Positions 25,909-38,974 of a DNA stretch of 64,000 nucleotides are shown here, one piece after another. A program made the position numbers and the translations under genes. This stretch comes from Owenia fusiformis. Lineage: Eukaryota; Annelida; Polychaeta; Sabellida; Oweniidae. Where the stretch lies: positions 33,318,867-33,382,866 of the forward strand of contig CAIIXF020000008.1 of the NCBI GenBank assembly GCA_903813345.2, read 5' to 3'. Below the pieces are notes generated by a model that ran no database searches, had not been told where the DNA came from, and saw only the letters and a program-made list of their open reading frames with translations. Numbering within the stretch: position 1 is the first letter of the stretch; each line of letters starts with the position of its first letter.

Positions 25909-26088
25909 CTTGTATTCGCGAATGCAACTAACAAATAGCGGCAACCGGATTAAGCTACTATTTTATGACCAACTAAATAAAATATGGATTGAATAGTGGC
26001 AGGTACTATTCATATTTTAATGAGTTGCCCATAAAATAGTTGGTTAATCCGGCAGCCGCTAGCCGTTAGTTGCTTTCACGAATACAAG
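25909..26088. mobile_element. 180-bp palindromic MITE
   Basis: CTTGTATTCG...GCAACTAAC on the left is inverted on the right (GTTAGTTGC...CGAATACAAG), with further inverse matches (AATCCGG, TTTTATG, AACTA) almost to the centre. It splits a 54-bp satellite unit: GTCTATGCAAATCTAAA lies to its left and CTAAGTCAACATCATACTCG to its right. This shows it inserted into the satellite. A CTAA-like word flanks both ends, possibly a short target duplication. Confidence 0.7.
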
Positions 26089-27036
26089 CTAAGTCAACAT
26101 CATACTCGTTGTTAGGGAAATGTGAGCAATGGCAATGCAATTGCAAATCTAAGTCGAACACCCACTAGTTATTTGGAGAATGTGAGTATTGTCTAGGCAA
26201 ATCTAAGTCGACCACATACTAGTTATTTGGAGAATGTGAGTATTGTCTAGGCAAATCTAAGTCGAACACATACTAGTTATTTGGAGAATGTGAGTATTGT
26301 CTAGGCAAATCTAAGTCGACCACATACTAGTTATTTTGGAGAATGTGAGTATTGTCTAGGCAAATCTAAGTCGACCACATACTAGTTATTTGGAGAATGT
26401 GAGTATTGTCTAGGCAAATCTAAGTCGACCACATACTCGTTGTTTCGAGAATGTGAGTATTGTCTAGGCAAATCTAAATCGAACACATACTAGTTATTTG
26501 GAGAATGTGAGTATTGTCTAGGCAAATCTAAGTCGACCACATACTCGTTGTTTGGAGAATGTGAGTATTGTCTAGGCAAATCTAAATCGACCACATACTC
26601 GTTGTTTGGATAATGTGAGCATTGTCTAGGCAAATCTAAGTCGACCACGTACTCGTTGTTTGGAGAATGTGAGCATTGTCTAGGCAAATCTAAGTTGACC
26701 ACGTACTCGTTGTTTGGAGAATGTGAGTATTGTCTAGGCAAATCTAAGTCGACCACATACTCGTTGTTTTGGATAATGTGAGCATTGTCTAGGCAAATCT
26801 AAGTCGACCACATACTCGTTGTTTGGATAATGTGAGCATTGTCTAGGCAAATCTAAGTTGACCACATACTCGTTGTTTGGATAATGTGAGTATTGTCTAG
26901 GCAAATCTAAGTTGACCACGTACTCGTTTTTTGGAGAATGTGAGTATTATCTAGGCAAATCTAAGTCGACCACATACTCGTTGTTTGGATAATGTGAGCA
27001 TTGTCTAGGCAAATCTAAGTCGACCAAGTACTCGTT
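26089..27036. repeat. 54-bp satellite, about 17 copies
   Basis: Head-to-tail units of 54 bp (TCGACCACATACTCGTTGTT, then GGAGAATGTGAGTATTGTCT, then AGGCAAATCTAAG). Two subtypes, ACTAGTTATT and ACTCGTTGTT, are grouped in the left and right parts of the array, as expected from unequal exchange. The unit length is a multiple of three and lacks minus-strand stops, giving open frames of 60-90 codons with an 18-residue repeat. I regard these as non-coding. Confidence 0.95.
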
Positions 27037-27052
27037 AATTGTTATTAATAAC

Positions 27053-27134
27053 AAGAGATTTGCATAGATAATGCTCACATTCTTCTAACAATATTGTTAG
27101 AAGAATGTGTGAGCATTATCTATGCAAATCTCTT
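27053..27134. repeat. 82-bp palindrome closing the satellite
   Basis: Two 40-base arms (AAGAGATTTGCATAGATAAT, GCTCACATTCTTCTAACAAT and inverse) differ by a single GT insertion and meet with no loop. A 16-base perfect palindrome TTGTTATTAATAACAA lies at 27039-27054. The arms contain the satellite words GCAAATCT and AATGTGAGCAT, so the palindrome derives from the satellite unit itself. Confidence 0.85.
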
Positions 27135-30100
27135 GGAAAATGTTAGCATTGTGCACCATATTTGGGGCCAGCTCGATGGAGTGAATGTTAAAAAATCAAT
27201 TACATCATTCTAAAATTGCGGGGAAATGTGACGAAATTATCCCTCCGGGTTTGGGAATACAAATTCAATTATCGTTTAAAATTACTAATGACAATTATGT
27301 TATGCGAAGCGATAGGATTGTATTTTCTCACAAAAGATTCTTATATTATTTCAAGCGTTTTGGATTAAATCACGCTATTATCAGCTTATAAATGAGCAAT
27401 CATTTTATATTATGTCATGTGCATTGTTACTAAGATAAATACAGCTCAGTTACTAACGATGCATTTGGTTAATGACAATTCATTTGTTCATGTGCAAAGA
27501 CATTTTTTTTTTTATTTGCCCCGGGTGCCTTGATTTCCGGTTACTATGGCAACCATTTCTTAAATAATATTTCTGTTATACCAAATATGTTTTGATAGAT
27601 TAATGCAGCATTGTATATTACACATTCTGTGAAAAATTCATCAGAATATATTGAAAAATAAAAAGATTAGAGAGATATTATGAGAACTTTATGATATACC
27701 CTCGTACGTTGGCTTCCTTAGGATTCATATTCCATTTGATCAAACGGATTGGTTTTCATCAAAACGTGATTACAAATATCAATTTCATGAACCTTTGTTC
27801 AGCTTTCAAATATTGCAAATGAGAGGTGGAGGATGCGATTGCTCTAAGCCAGCCTAGTACTTGTGAAGATATACGATGACAAGAAAACATTGGTATAAGT
27901 TGACACTGTTGCCATGGAAACATCGCTTAATATTGTTTAGATTGAAGTTAATAGTTTATCAGATAAACCTTTACCTGTCTTGTAAAAATATCCTCGATAT
28001 GCTACTCGCTTTCTTTTTAATTAATTAGATTATATGGACTAAAACATCATTAGAAAAATAAATTGGAACATCAAAACGTTGCATTAAGCAATTAAAAAAA
28101 ATATTGAAATTTCCTTTAAGAATGCAGTAAGTCTCGATCAGTAGCTTTGATATAAGTGCTTCCCTTGTATACTCTTATATCGCATATGTCCCGCACTGAG
28201 TACTAATAGAAGTAATATTAGATTGAATGACAGATGTGTCGTTCTAACATAGGATGATACCTTCAAGAGATTGCCCTTTATCATTTGCTCGTTAACTGCA
28301 AATGGAAAGATGTGACATTTCATGATAAATCTGACGTTCTAATAAACTTAAAGAATAGCAATAGAAATATAAACAATATATGATGATTACAATGGGTACA
28401 AAAATGAAGTAACACTAGTAAAATGGCAATACAGGGGCGGTCCAAAAATTCAAGAGGAGGGGGGCAAAAACTTTGAAATTGTCGGCCTAATTTCTGACCT
28501 AAATTAGTCTCAGTAATGTCAGTTTGTTATCTAAATTACCAGTTAATGTGGGGATGAGCAATTTTTTATTTCAATTTCACTTCCTTCCGGTTGAACCGTA
28601 TCTCATGCATTTAGCGTAATTGGTGCATCAACTGCGTATGTAACGTAATTACAGTTTATCGATGGAGAGTACCATATCGTTTTAAGTATTTTGGCCTTGG
28701 TAGTGAAATGGCACGGCAGTCATAAATCAACGACCTAACAACTATTTAATCTAGTTTTCGCGACTGGTTCTTGCAACGAAGGAAGTAAAGGCGATAAGTA
28801 GAGATATCCAGTCATTTTAGCTTCTTCGACAAGTCGATGGTATGCCGACGTTATGTGGTGCACTTCAGAACATCAACCTCATTTTCCTAACCACTCGACC
28901 TCTCAACATGCATATAACGAAGAAGATAAAACGAATGTGGAATCATCGTTAACGAGGCGCAAGTAAATACTGCATGCGTGCAATTGAAGCAGTATGATAG
29001 TATTGCATTGGAGAGCTCGTGTGTTGAATTTCAGAAGGATATCAACTATCAATAGGCCAATGCTATTACTAATAAGTCATGCAGCATATTAGTTATACTC
29101 AGTTAGAAATAGAAAAACTAAGATAAACGTATTGCTTATTTTCTTTTCTAATCCTAACAGGATTCGAGGTTCATTGGACAAACTCTTTCAAAGAAACAGC
29201 CAATTCTATATATAGTTCAAATAAATGAATAACATATCATGTATAGGGTGAATAAATAAGTCCCGTCCCTTGCCACACCCAAATCTTTTATAGATGGTAC
29301 GTAGTGTGACATATATCATTGGACGGTTATAAGGTTTAGGCTACGTGGGAGAATTTGTAGTTTTAACACTTTATCATTTCAAATCAGTAGTCGACAATTA
29401 AAGAAAGTTTTTTAGAATGGACCATTTTGCATTATTTCTGAGATTATTAATTGAGATATTGGTGTTTGTGTCCCTGTAATCTGTCGTGTCTTGGGTTCGC
29501 TTCTTCCATATTGACTGTGAATCCAGAATGTGTCTAGGTTTGTAGAGTAATGAGTAAGATTATCAAATCTAACCTGTAGTTTATATCCAAAGAACATGTG
29601 TACGTTTTTATAGATTTTATATACTTGATAAAGTATGTGCACATGTTAGTATGTCTTTGACCTTATCTCATAACCGTATCTCATATTCTGACACAACCTA
29701 TGCTTTGTTGACTATATCCAATGTTAACACATCTGGTCTTCAGTTTAAATGGAATTGTAAGAATCATTTTTCATTTTCTGATGACACTTATAAATTAATA
29801 ACAAACTAAAAATATTTTTTAATGAATCTGTTCTTCAGTGAGCAAAAATAAAACATGGGTGAATTGATAGCTATAAAGCTATGAATGAATAAGAACTCTG
29901 AAACTGTTAGACACGTAGTTTGACAAGATGTCTTTAATTGCTCGTATAGCTCAATATCCCCTTGTAAAGGTTCGTCTTTGAATTCTGGAATCCCCCCTCA
30001 CGGAGCGAATCACGTGATCTAATTATGAGCAATGACTTATACATGATTTCTGTCGCAGTGTTGCGGCAGCCAATCAGATTACGAGTTCTTAATCGGGGAA

Positions 30101-31985
30101 ATGCTAACTGCTTATCGCAGGGGGTAAAAAGAAAGAATATATTCTGGATTTTGAAGCCCTGTGATCGGAGGATGAATGTTTTGAGTTGGGTAACATGTTT
30201 ATGACCCATTCACTGTCCATTTAAAGAATGTGCACAAATGGCTTCCGCCTCTCTGCTAACAGACTTGCAGACGTCCTTATTTTCAGTGTCACCTCTAGTT
30301 TTAGCTCTGCAATGGTTCTAGGATTGGTGACATATATGTACACATTATCTTTCAGGAACCATATCTACCAATGAATGTATACGTTTCGTCAACAACATCG
30401 CAAAATGTATGCAAACAGTTGTGCAGAAAAGTGTTACAAATGTAGGATATGCTCTTTAAATGACCAGCGAATGAGGCATACACATGTTACAGTGATGGAC
30501 TTTTGTCAACTTAAAGAATATCGAACCATCTTTCATTATGCCAAACGAGCTTTATTTATTGGTAGGATTGCATTTTTGAAACACCTTGTAGATTATCCAC
30601 TGAAATATCAACATACTAGAAACACCTGCATCTCCTATCTATCAATGGATAACTACATTCGTCTTTCCGGGAAATCAATCCAATCTAATCTACACGAGTA
30701 CAACTATGTCTTGATTGAAGGAAATGAATATATATAAGTAGATCTAGTCATTTCATCTACGTGAAGATGTCCGAAGTTACTTTGCGTACTTCAAAACATC
30801 AACCTCGTTTTCCTATCCACTCAACTATTCGAGATTAATATATCAAACATCGCTAAAATACATAAACGGGATTACCTCAATTACCTCAAAACTATAAAGC
30901 TCCATTGGTACAAGTAACTTTGCAATTTCCAAACTTATTAAGTTAACTAAGGGAAAGCGAAACTCAATTTTGATTAAGTGTCAACAAAACATCATTAGTG
31001 CAAGATGTTAAAGTACACAACCGAATGTTTCCCTTGGGATGGTTTAAGTAGGTCTTATATCTTTACAACCAAAGAGTGCAGCTTTTAGCTTTATACTGTA
31101 AGAGCTATAATTCGTCTTGGTACCAATACGAACTACCAAAGTATAAATCTGTCTAAGTTAAGGTTCATGTGAACCATACATTTATCACTCTTTATGAATG
31201 ATATCACCATTAAACAGAAGCGTGCCTTATACAGGGTGTCCAGAAATACAGGACCGAATAGAAAGTTAGTTAAATCGGTCAATCTTGCATATTCTGCCTT
31301 GAAATAATTGGGTGTATTCAACGTGGATTTTGTTGTAAAAGTTTAATGACACTCTGCCGAAAAACTACAGTACCTAGCTAACACAACAGTACATTCGATC
31401 CTCTTCTCTCGATGGCGAGTCGATGCACAACTTAATATAAAGATGAGAGGTCCCCACTTGGAGTATGTTTTGGAAGTTACTGTAGTTTTTGACTCACGGA
31501 CAGGTTACAATATATTTCCCTGTTCTCTAATGTACGCGCATGTTCGGAGGAGAATAGCTGAGTACACAAAGTTATAATACATGAGTTCTACTCGTATTCC
31601 CTTGTAAAAACTTGACGACCTGTAGTTACCAAGTAACAAGAAAGTGGATTTGTCTCAAGAGGCTCGGTCTAATAGGGTATTGATCTTTTTCCATTAATTT
31701 CTCTTGATGCTTTAACTCGAACTTTTTTCAAAGAACTCCTTATTATGATGTCTATTTTCTCACAGGATTATTTTATTTTGTTCAAATCAGATCAATCATC
31801 TGATTCAATAAGCACTGGTGTGCGATTTGTACATAATATCCCGAAGACTAAAGGCAAAAGGGATACTTTTTCAAGCGTTTAAAAAGATGGAAGCGTTTGT
31901 TAATGACTAAAGATTGTGGAGTGGTCGGACGTTGACACCAGGAACAGATTGGGAGTCGGGGATCAACCTAAAGATAAATTCAAGT
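27135..31985. other. Gene-poor intronic sequence
   Basis: I see no splice-bounded exon. A 120-codon frame at 30375-30737 has no recognisable motif. At 28434 GGGGCGGTCCAAAAATTCAA looks like the edge of an interspersed element. At about 31228 TACAGGGTGTCCAGAAATAC resembles one end of the CAGGGTG mariner-type elements, but no partner end was found. Confidence 0.4.
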
Positions 31986-34250
31986 TTCCTACCATTGGTA
32001 CTCTGATATGAGTCCATCACCTGTCAATGGCACCTAGAACCAATTTGATATTCTAATAGGAGTACAGCCCCTGTCACTGACACCTTGAATCAATGTTATA
32101 CTCTGATATGAGTCCATCTCCTGTCACAAACACCTAGAACGAATGTTGTACTCTGATATGAGTCAACTCCCTGTCACAGACACCTTGAACCAATGTTGTA
32201 CTCTGATATTTAGTTCATCCGCTGTAACAGACACCTAGAATCAATGTTATACTGTGATATGTGTCCATCTCCTGTCACAAACACCTAGAACCAACGTTGT
32301 ACTCTGATATTTAGTTCATCCGTTGTAACAGACACCTAGAATCAATGTTATACTCTGATATGTGTCCATCTCCTGTCACAAACACCTAGAACCAATGTTG
32401 TACTCTGATATGAGTCAACCCCTTGTAACAGACACCTAGAACCAATGTTGTACTCTGATATGAGTCCATCTCCTGTAACAAACACCTAGAACCAATGTTG
32501 TACTCTGATATGAGTCCATCTCATGTCACAAACACCTAGAACCAATGTTGTACTCTGATATGAGCCCATCTCCTGTCACAAACACCTAGAACCAATGTTG
32601 TACTCTGATATGAGTCCATCTCCGGTCACAAACACCTAGAACCAATGTTTTACTCTGATATGAGTCCATCTCCTGTCACAAACACCTAAAACCAATGTTG
32701 TACTCTGATATGAGTCCATCTCCTGTCACAAACACCTAGAACCAATGTTATACTCTGATATTAGTCCATCTCCTGTCACAAACACCTAAAACCAATGTTG
32801 TACTCTGATATGAGTCCATCTCCTGTCACAAACACCTAGAACCAATGTTATACTCTGATATTAGTCCATCTCCTGTCACAGACTCCTAGAACCAACGTTG
32901 TACTCTGATATTTAGTTCATCCGTTGCAACATACACCTAGAATCAATGTTATACTCTGATATGTGTCCATCTCCTGTCACAAACACCTAGAACCAATGTT
33001 GTACTCTGATATGAGTCAACTCCCTGTCACAGACACCTAGAACCAATGTTGTACTCTGATATGAGTCAACTCCCTGTCACTGACACCTTGAATCAATGTT
33101 ATACTCTGATATGAGTCCATCTCCTGTCACAAACACCTAGAACCAATGTTGTACTCTGATATGAGTCAACTCCCTGTCACAGACACCTTGAACCAATGTT
33201 GTACTCTGATATTTAGTTCATCCGCTGTAACAGACACCTAGAATCAATGTTATACTGTGATATGAGTCCATCTCCTGTCACAAACACCTAGAACCAACGT
33301 TGTACTCTGATATTTAGTTCATCCGTTGTAACAGACACCTAGAATCAATGTTATACTCTGATATGTGTCCATCTCCTGTCACAAACACCTAGAACCAATG
33401 TTGTACTCTGATATGAGTCAACCCCTTGTAACAGACACCTAGAACCAATGTTGTACTCTGATATGAGTCCATCTCCTGTAACAAACACCTAGAACCAATG
33501 TTGTACTCTGATATGAGTCCATCTCATGTCACAAACACCTAGAACCAATGTTGTACTCTGATATGTGTCCATCTCCTGTCACAAACACCTAGAACCAATG
33601 TTGTACTCTGATATGAGTCAACCCCTTGTAACAGACACCTAGAACCAATGTTGTAATCTGATATGAGTCCATCTCCTGTAACAAACACCTAGAACCAATG
33701 TTGTACTCTGATATGAGTCAATCTCATGTCACAAACACCTAGAACCAATGTTGTACTCTGATATGAGCCCATCTCCTGTCACAAACACCTAGAACCAATG
33801 TTGTACTCTGATATGAGTCCATCTCCGGTCACAAACACCTAGAACCAATGTTTTACTCTGATATGAGTCCATCTCCTGTCACAAACACCTAAAACCAATG
33901 TTGTACTCTGATATGAGTCCATCTCCTGTCACAAACACCTAGAACCAACGTTGTACTCTGATATTTAGTTCATCCGTTGCAACAGACACCTAGAAACAAT
34001 GTTATACTCTGATATGAGTCCATTTCCTGTCACAAACACCTAGAACCAATTTGGTACTCTGATATGAGTCCATCCCCTGTCACAGACACATTGAACCAAT
34101 GCTGTACTCTGATATGAGTCCATCCGCTGTAACATACACCTAGAACCAATGTTGTACTCTGATCTGAGTGCATCTCCTGTCACAAACACATAGAACCAAT
34201 GCTGTACTCTGATCTGAGTCCATTCCCTGTCATAGACTCTTAGAACCTGA
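31986..34250. repeat. 50-bp minisatellite with about 1-kb higher-order repeat
   Basis: About 45 units of TACTCTGATATGAGTCCATC, TCCTGTCACAAACACCTAGA, ACCAATGTTG. Distinct variants (ATTTAGTTCATCCG, GTCAACTCCC, CACTGACACCTTGAATC) recur in the same order at a distance of about 1003 bases: the CTGTCACTGACACCTTGAAT unit is at 32071 and again at 33074. Blocks of about 20 units have therefore been duplicated together. No coding function. Confidence 0.95.
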
Positions 34251-34480
34251 TTAGTGCATCTACAAACTTGTCATTGAGCTCGTTAGTGCTATGGATTCGG
34301 CCGGTCTCCAAATCATCTTCCAGTTGTTGAAATGTCACTGAAAGTAGATCTGTATATGAATTGCTGGTCTGCTCATTTGTCAGTTTAGTCCATGCAAGAT
34401 CAGGCTTAATCTCAACTGCGTGTGACTCGGTCTGAAAGTTGCGAACTAATATTATGGGCAAGTGATCATAGAAATGCAAT
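34240..34480 (-). pseudogene. Non-LTR retrotransposon ORF fragment inside the minisatellite
   Basis: A non-repetitive island within the array. Read on the minus strand it encodes YDHLPI (compare SDHLP at the end of AP-type endonuclease domains of LINE elements), followed by a segment of about 70 residues with ESHAVEIKPDLAW, SYTDLLSVTFQQLEDDL and STNELNDKFVDAL. That is the style of the linker between endonuclease and reverse transcriptase. No start, no reverse transcriptase and no flanking LINE sequence remain. The assignment rests on the one motif plus general character, so another cellular origin is possible. Confidence 0.45.
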
Positions 34481-35280
34481 AGCCCATCTCCTGTCACAGA
34501 GACATAGAACAAATTGATCTGAGTTCATCTCCACTCACAGACACATAAAACCAGTTGATCCGAATCTATCCCCTGACTACACCTAGAACCAACGCACTCT
34601 GAACTGAGACACAGACGCAGACACCTAGAACCAATTTGATACTCTGGTATGAGTCCATCCACCGTCAGAGACACAAAGCACCGGTTTGGTACTCTGATAT
34701 GAGTCCATTCTGTCATAGACTCCTAGAACCAATTTGATACTCTGATATTAGAGTCCATCCCCTGTCAGAGACACAAAGCACCGCTTTGGTACTCTGATAT
34801 GAGTCCATTCTGTCATAGACTCCTAGAACCAATTTGATACTCTGATATTAGAGTCCATCCACCGTCAGAGACACAAAGCACCGGTTTGGTACTCTGATAT
34901 GAGTCCATTCTGTCATAGACTCCTAGAACCAATTTGATACTCTGATATTAGAGTCCATCCCCTGTCAGAGACACAAAGCATCGGTTTGGTACTCTGATAT
35001 GAGTCCATTTTGTCATAGACTCCTAGAACCAATTTGATACTCTGATATTAGAGTCCATCCCCTGTCAGAGACACAAAGCACCGGTTTGGTACTCTGATAT
35101 GAGTCCATTCTGTCATAGACTCCTAGAACCAATTTGACACTCTGATATTAGAGTCCATCCCCTGTCAGAGACACAAAGCACCGGTTTGGTACTCTGATAT
35201 GAGTCCATCCCCCGTCACAGACACCTCCATGAAGAACCAGTTTAGTACTCTGGTATGAGTCCACCCCTTGTCATACACAC
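34480..35280. repeat. Diverged part of the minisatellite, 100-bp dimer units
   Basis: From about 34664 to 35190 the 50-bp unit has become a dimer of exactly 100 bp. One half ends GTCAGAGACACAAAGCACCG and the other ends GTCATAGACTCCTAGAACCA. GTCAGAG recurs at 34664, 34764, 34864, 34964, 35064 and 35164. Units at 34480-34640 and 35190-35280 are irregular. Confidence 0.9.
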
Positions 35281-38219
35281 AATAATATCTATATATCTGT
35301 GAACATTTTTTCTTGGTACCAATTTTGTCTCCCATTCATTCATAAACTAAGAAACATCCGTTTTGCCCAATTTCGAAATAGCATTTGTTCTCCACACTTA
35401 ATGGTGAGTTTATCAGATATATTATCTAGAAACACATGTATTAAAGAGAAGGGGTCGATTTGCCTTGATTGCATCGGTGTGGCTATGCAATACCATGCTT
35501 TGATTCCTGTCCAAGTCATTTAATCTTCCAACATTAATATTATATGAGAAACAAAATTACTTGATATAGACAAATTTCATTTGCAGTGCTGGCCAAAACT
35601 TACACCTAGTTAAGATGTACATCCCATGAATAATGGATTTAATTATGCATTCACTAGATAAATCACCTTCTCGATGTGTCAGGAGGTTATCTCTCCCACA
35701 TCATTTCAGAAGGAATGCTATACCTACATTTATACTGGTACCCTCGACTATGTGTTTGAGTCTTAATTAACATTTAAATGTGTTAAGTATGTAGAATGTC
35801 CTCGGTGGATTAACCCCAGAGTTCAAACATGATCTACGCTTATAATGTAAACCTGTGTTGAGATGACCTATGTCTCTGATTGGTAAAAATCAACAAACAA
35901 AAACGGCAGCCTAAAAATTTTCAAAATACGCTTCGAATTATATGATGTTCATTTCTAGCGTTTTAACCAATATCATAGCTTCTTATTTCATATCAAGATA
36001 AAAAAAATTGTGCGGAATATGCCTACATCAATCAAAACATCACATCGAAGCGTAATATTTAGAAACTAGCCAGTGAAAATTCGAACAAACGAACGTGGTA
36101 AGCAAGAGACGTAATCATGTCTGGTATCTCGAAGCTCTAGGGTTTTAGAAAAAAGTTTCAAACCATCTTAAACAATAAAATGGTGACCATAATATAGAAA
36201 ATAATACATTATATAAAAACTCTTCTTTTGATTATAGCGACCCTAATATATCTAGATGTATGGTTACATGTCCTTCATTTGATCTTTGTATATTGGATTA
36301 AAAGGAAATCATTGTTTTTATATATCAGACAATAAAAAGTCATTTAAAACACACATATTTCATTATACATGTACAAATTTAACTTTAGAATAATGTATCA
36401 TAAATGTTTCAATATCAAATTACGAGTAATCATAATATGTCAAATGCCAAATTGAAGTTTTGTTATTATATTTCAGATATCAAATTGCGTGGGTATATGC
36501 TATTTCTTAAACGGGTATCAAATTATGATGGGAATCGAAGGAATTGTTTCGTAAAGCCCTGTACAAACGTAATAAATTGTCGAGTCAATAAATAAAGTGT
36601 TCATATACAACTCAATCAAAGCTTGATATAAATCATAAATACAAAGCGATAGAAACAATACGTTAAGTCAACACTAACTGTATGTTTCCATAAATGGACA
36701 CTACATTAAATAATACATTAATGTTGTTGTGTGTTATCTGGCGTATTTGTAACTCTTGGCAACTAATGAAAACGCTATAAATTATTCCACCGGAGAGTTA
36801 CTAAATCAACAAATCTAATTGCAATTATTGTCATTTACAGTGGTTTAAAAGACCGAATAGCTCTTAATTGTGAATTATTGCTACAGAACGAACAAAAAGC
36901 AGAAAATAAAACACCCTCTCGTGCATTCTTCCTACGTAAGTGCCATTATGTTTTCGACCACAATGTAGTTGCAACAAGCAAACATCGATCGTATAATGTA
37001 TTGTTATTCATGTACTTACGTATATTTATGTTTGAAATAGTACTGTTGCGGAAAATGATTGGATGTAAGAGACCCAAGTCTCCTAGAGGAAGTCTATTAA
37101 TCAAAATGCTCTAATTTTTAAAACACTATTTACATCATGCGCATGCGCTCTATGAGTTATATAACACGATTCGGCAAGCCCCTCCACTACCCGTGATAAA
37201 ATAAACGTTAAGTTTAGGGTCGTATCATAAACAAACAGCCGCCACTTTTTCACTTGATCTCATTTTCAAACAAAAAAAATACGAAACACACAAGAAGTGA
37301 TTAAGACTATGAATCTATAGTCAATGATATAATGTAAAAAAGATAACGACATGTTCAATGTTGTCGTCGATATAGGTCAAGGTCACCAGAATATCGGCCA
37401 TTCCCCTTGCAGTTCATAAGTTTGAGTTGAGTTTAATTTTGAGTTGGAACTCTTGGAGCCAGTTCTCCTTTAGGGCATATCATACATAAAACAAGATACT
37501 CTTCCCTTCGTTATGTGTTTTCTAACATTGTTTTGCATAGGACATCGTGTTAAAACAAAAAGTTAATATATTGAGATCTTGCAAAAAATTAATTTACCAT
37601 GAATTTATTTTCTTTGAGGTTATGTAAATAAAAATTCAAACATAAAGAGGCTCTAACGCGTAGTTCAATGCTAAAGTTGCAAAACTTATGGAGGGAAGTG
37701 TACCTCAAGATTTGCTAAATGACAGTGTGCTTTATAACCAACCCCTTATCAGTTACTTAAGTCTTTCTTACGTTTTACGTACGGGTAATAATTAACTAAT
37801 GGCTGGGTTGGTCAATTGAATATATTGAGACTAGACTACAACCATAAGATTCGCAATAATGATTGCAACTTCTATTGGATTTCGTATTCACCGGATACAT
37901 TTTCACATTGCGCATTTTCATTGCAGATGTCGACATGGTCGACAGTTTATTAATCTTAATGATAAATTAATACAAGAAGGTTGATTAATGTTTGACAGTC
38001 GTTCGATATTTAGCTGTACCTAGCAACACGCAAGTCAGGAAGTCGCTAAAATTCCTAAGTGACATATTTTTCGAATGATTTGATTTTTGAGGAAAAATTC
38101 ATCTTAAAACAAAATATATCGTAATGGATTGCGAGATATGAACGCCATTCAAATAAAGGTATTTGTGAATGAAATATATACACTGTATATATATAAATGT
38201 ACAATTTTTATCTGCACAT
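35281..38219. other. Gene-poor sequence with an NRF1-like site
   Basis: No exon supported. CATGCGCATGCGCTC at about 37137-37151 is close to an NRF1 palindrome but has no neighbouring exon that I can see. A copy of the ACTTATGGAGGG dispersed phrase is at 37682. Confidence 0.35.
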
Positions 38220-38312
38220 AGTCTAGCTACAAGCCTCCGGCGTGACACTTCCCTTCCCCGCTCTACTAACTGATCACCTCACACAGAAGGTGTGTACAAG
38301 GTCGTGTAGCTA
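38220..38312. repeat. Snap-back sequence of unknown class
   Basis: AGTCTAGCTACAAGCCT at the left is answered by AGGTCGTGTAGCTAGACT at the right, about 60 bases apart. The GC-richer interior (CTCCGGCGTGACACTTCC) contrasts with its surroundings. It could be a small RNA hairpin, a MITE tip pair or a SINE fragment. Confidence 0.3.
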
Positions 38313-38974
38313 GACTTGTCTGCATGTAACGTTAAATATTGTCCGTATTACAAGGCAATACGTCTCAACAAACAAATCAAGGGCTAAAGTCCGTCCATGA
38401 CACACTAATCCCTGAATGTAAAATTACACATTAACATATCAAGATTATTAGTGAATACAAAATGTTTTTATGAACTTCATTTGATTTATTGTATCACATA
38501 ATATGTATAGAACAATGAGTTTGCATTATCCGTCATCTAACAAACACGCTTGGTATTCCATTGCCTAACCAGTAATTTCATCAAAAAGCTTACGAGTCGT
38601 TAGGAACCCATTTGTTGATGTCTTACCTGATAAACACCATTCTAATTTTTCTAATTACCAGTGTCTCTATCGATGGTAAATAGAAGCCAAGATTGAAAAG
38701 ATAATGAAGGTAGTCAGCTAGGCTTAATGTGTACTCATTAGGTTTCTTATCTAGGATCTGATCAACTACTCAGAACAACAAACTCATTATCTTGCGAGGC
38801 AGTGAATACTGAAATATTCCTTATAGGGCGCAGCATGATGTTCACTTTTGACACGCCGCATATTGTTTCGTTGTTAAATAAAAATAACAATGTGTGGCAG
38901 AAAAACTCAATATGCAGAGGATAAAGGATCGTAAGAACCATATGGGTACAATTTTAACACTGGACATCTTCGAT

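Noticed and set aside
26490-26919. 18-residue repeat protein on the minus strand
   Set aside because: It follows the 54-bp satellite. Frames break wherever a unit has an indel, so coding constraint is absent.
30375-30737. 120-codon + strand frame
   Set aside because: No motif, no homology I recognise, no splice or promoter context. Possible by chance in a window of this size.
26089-35280. CRISPR arrays
   Set aside because: The units are contiguous tandem repeats without unique spacers, in eukaryotic DNA.
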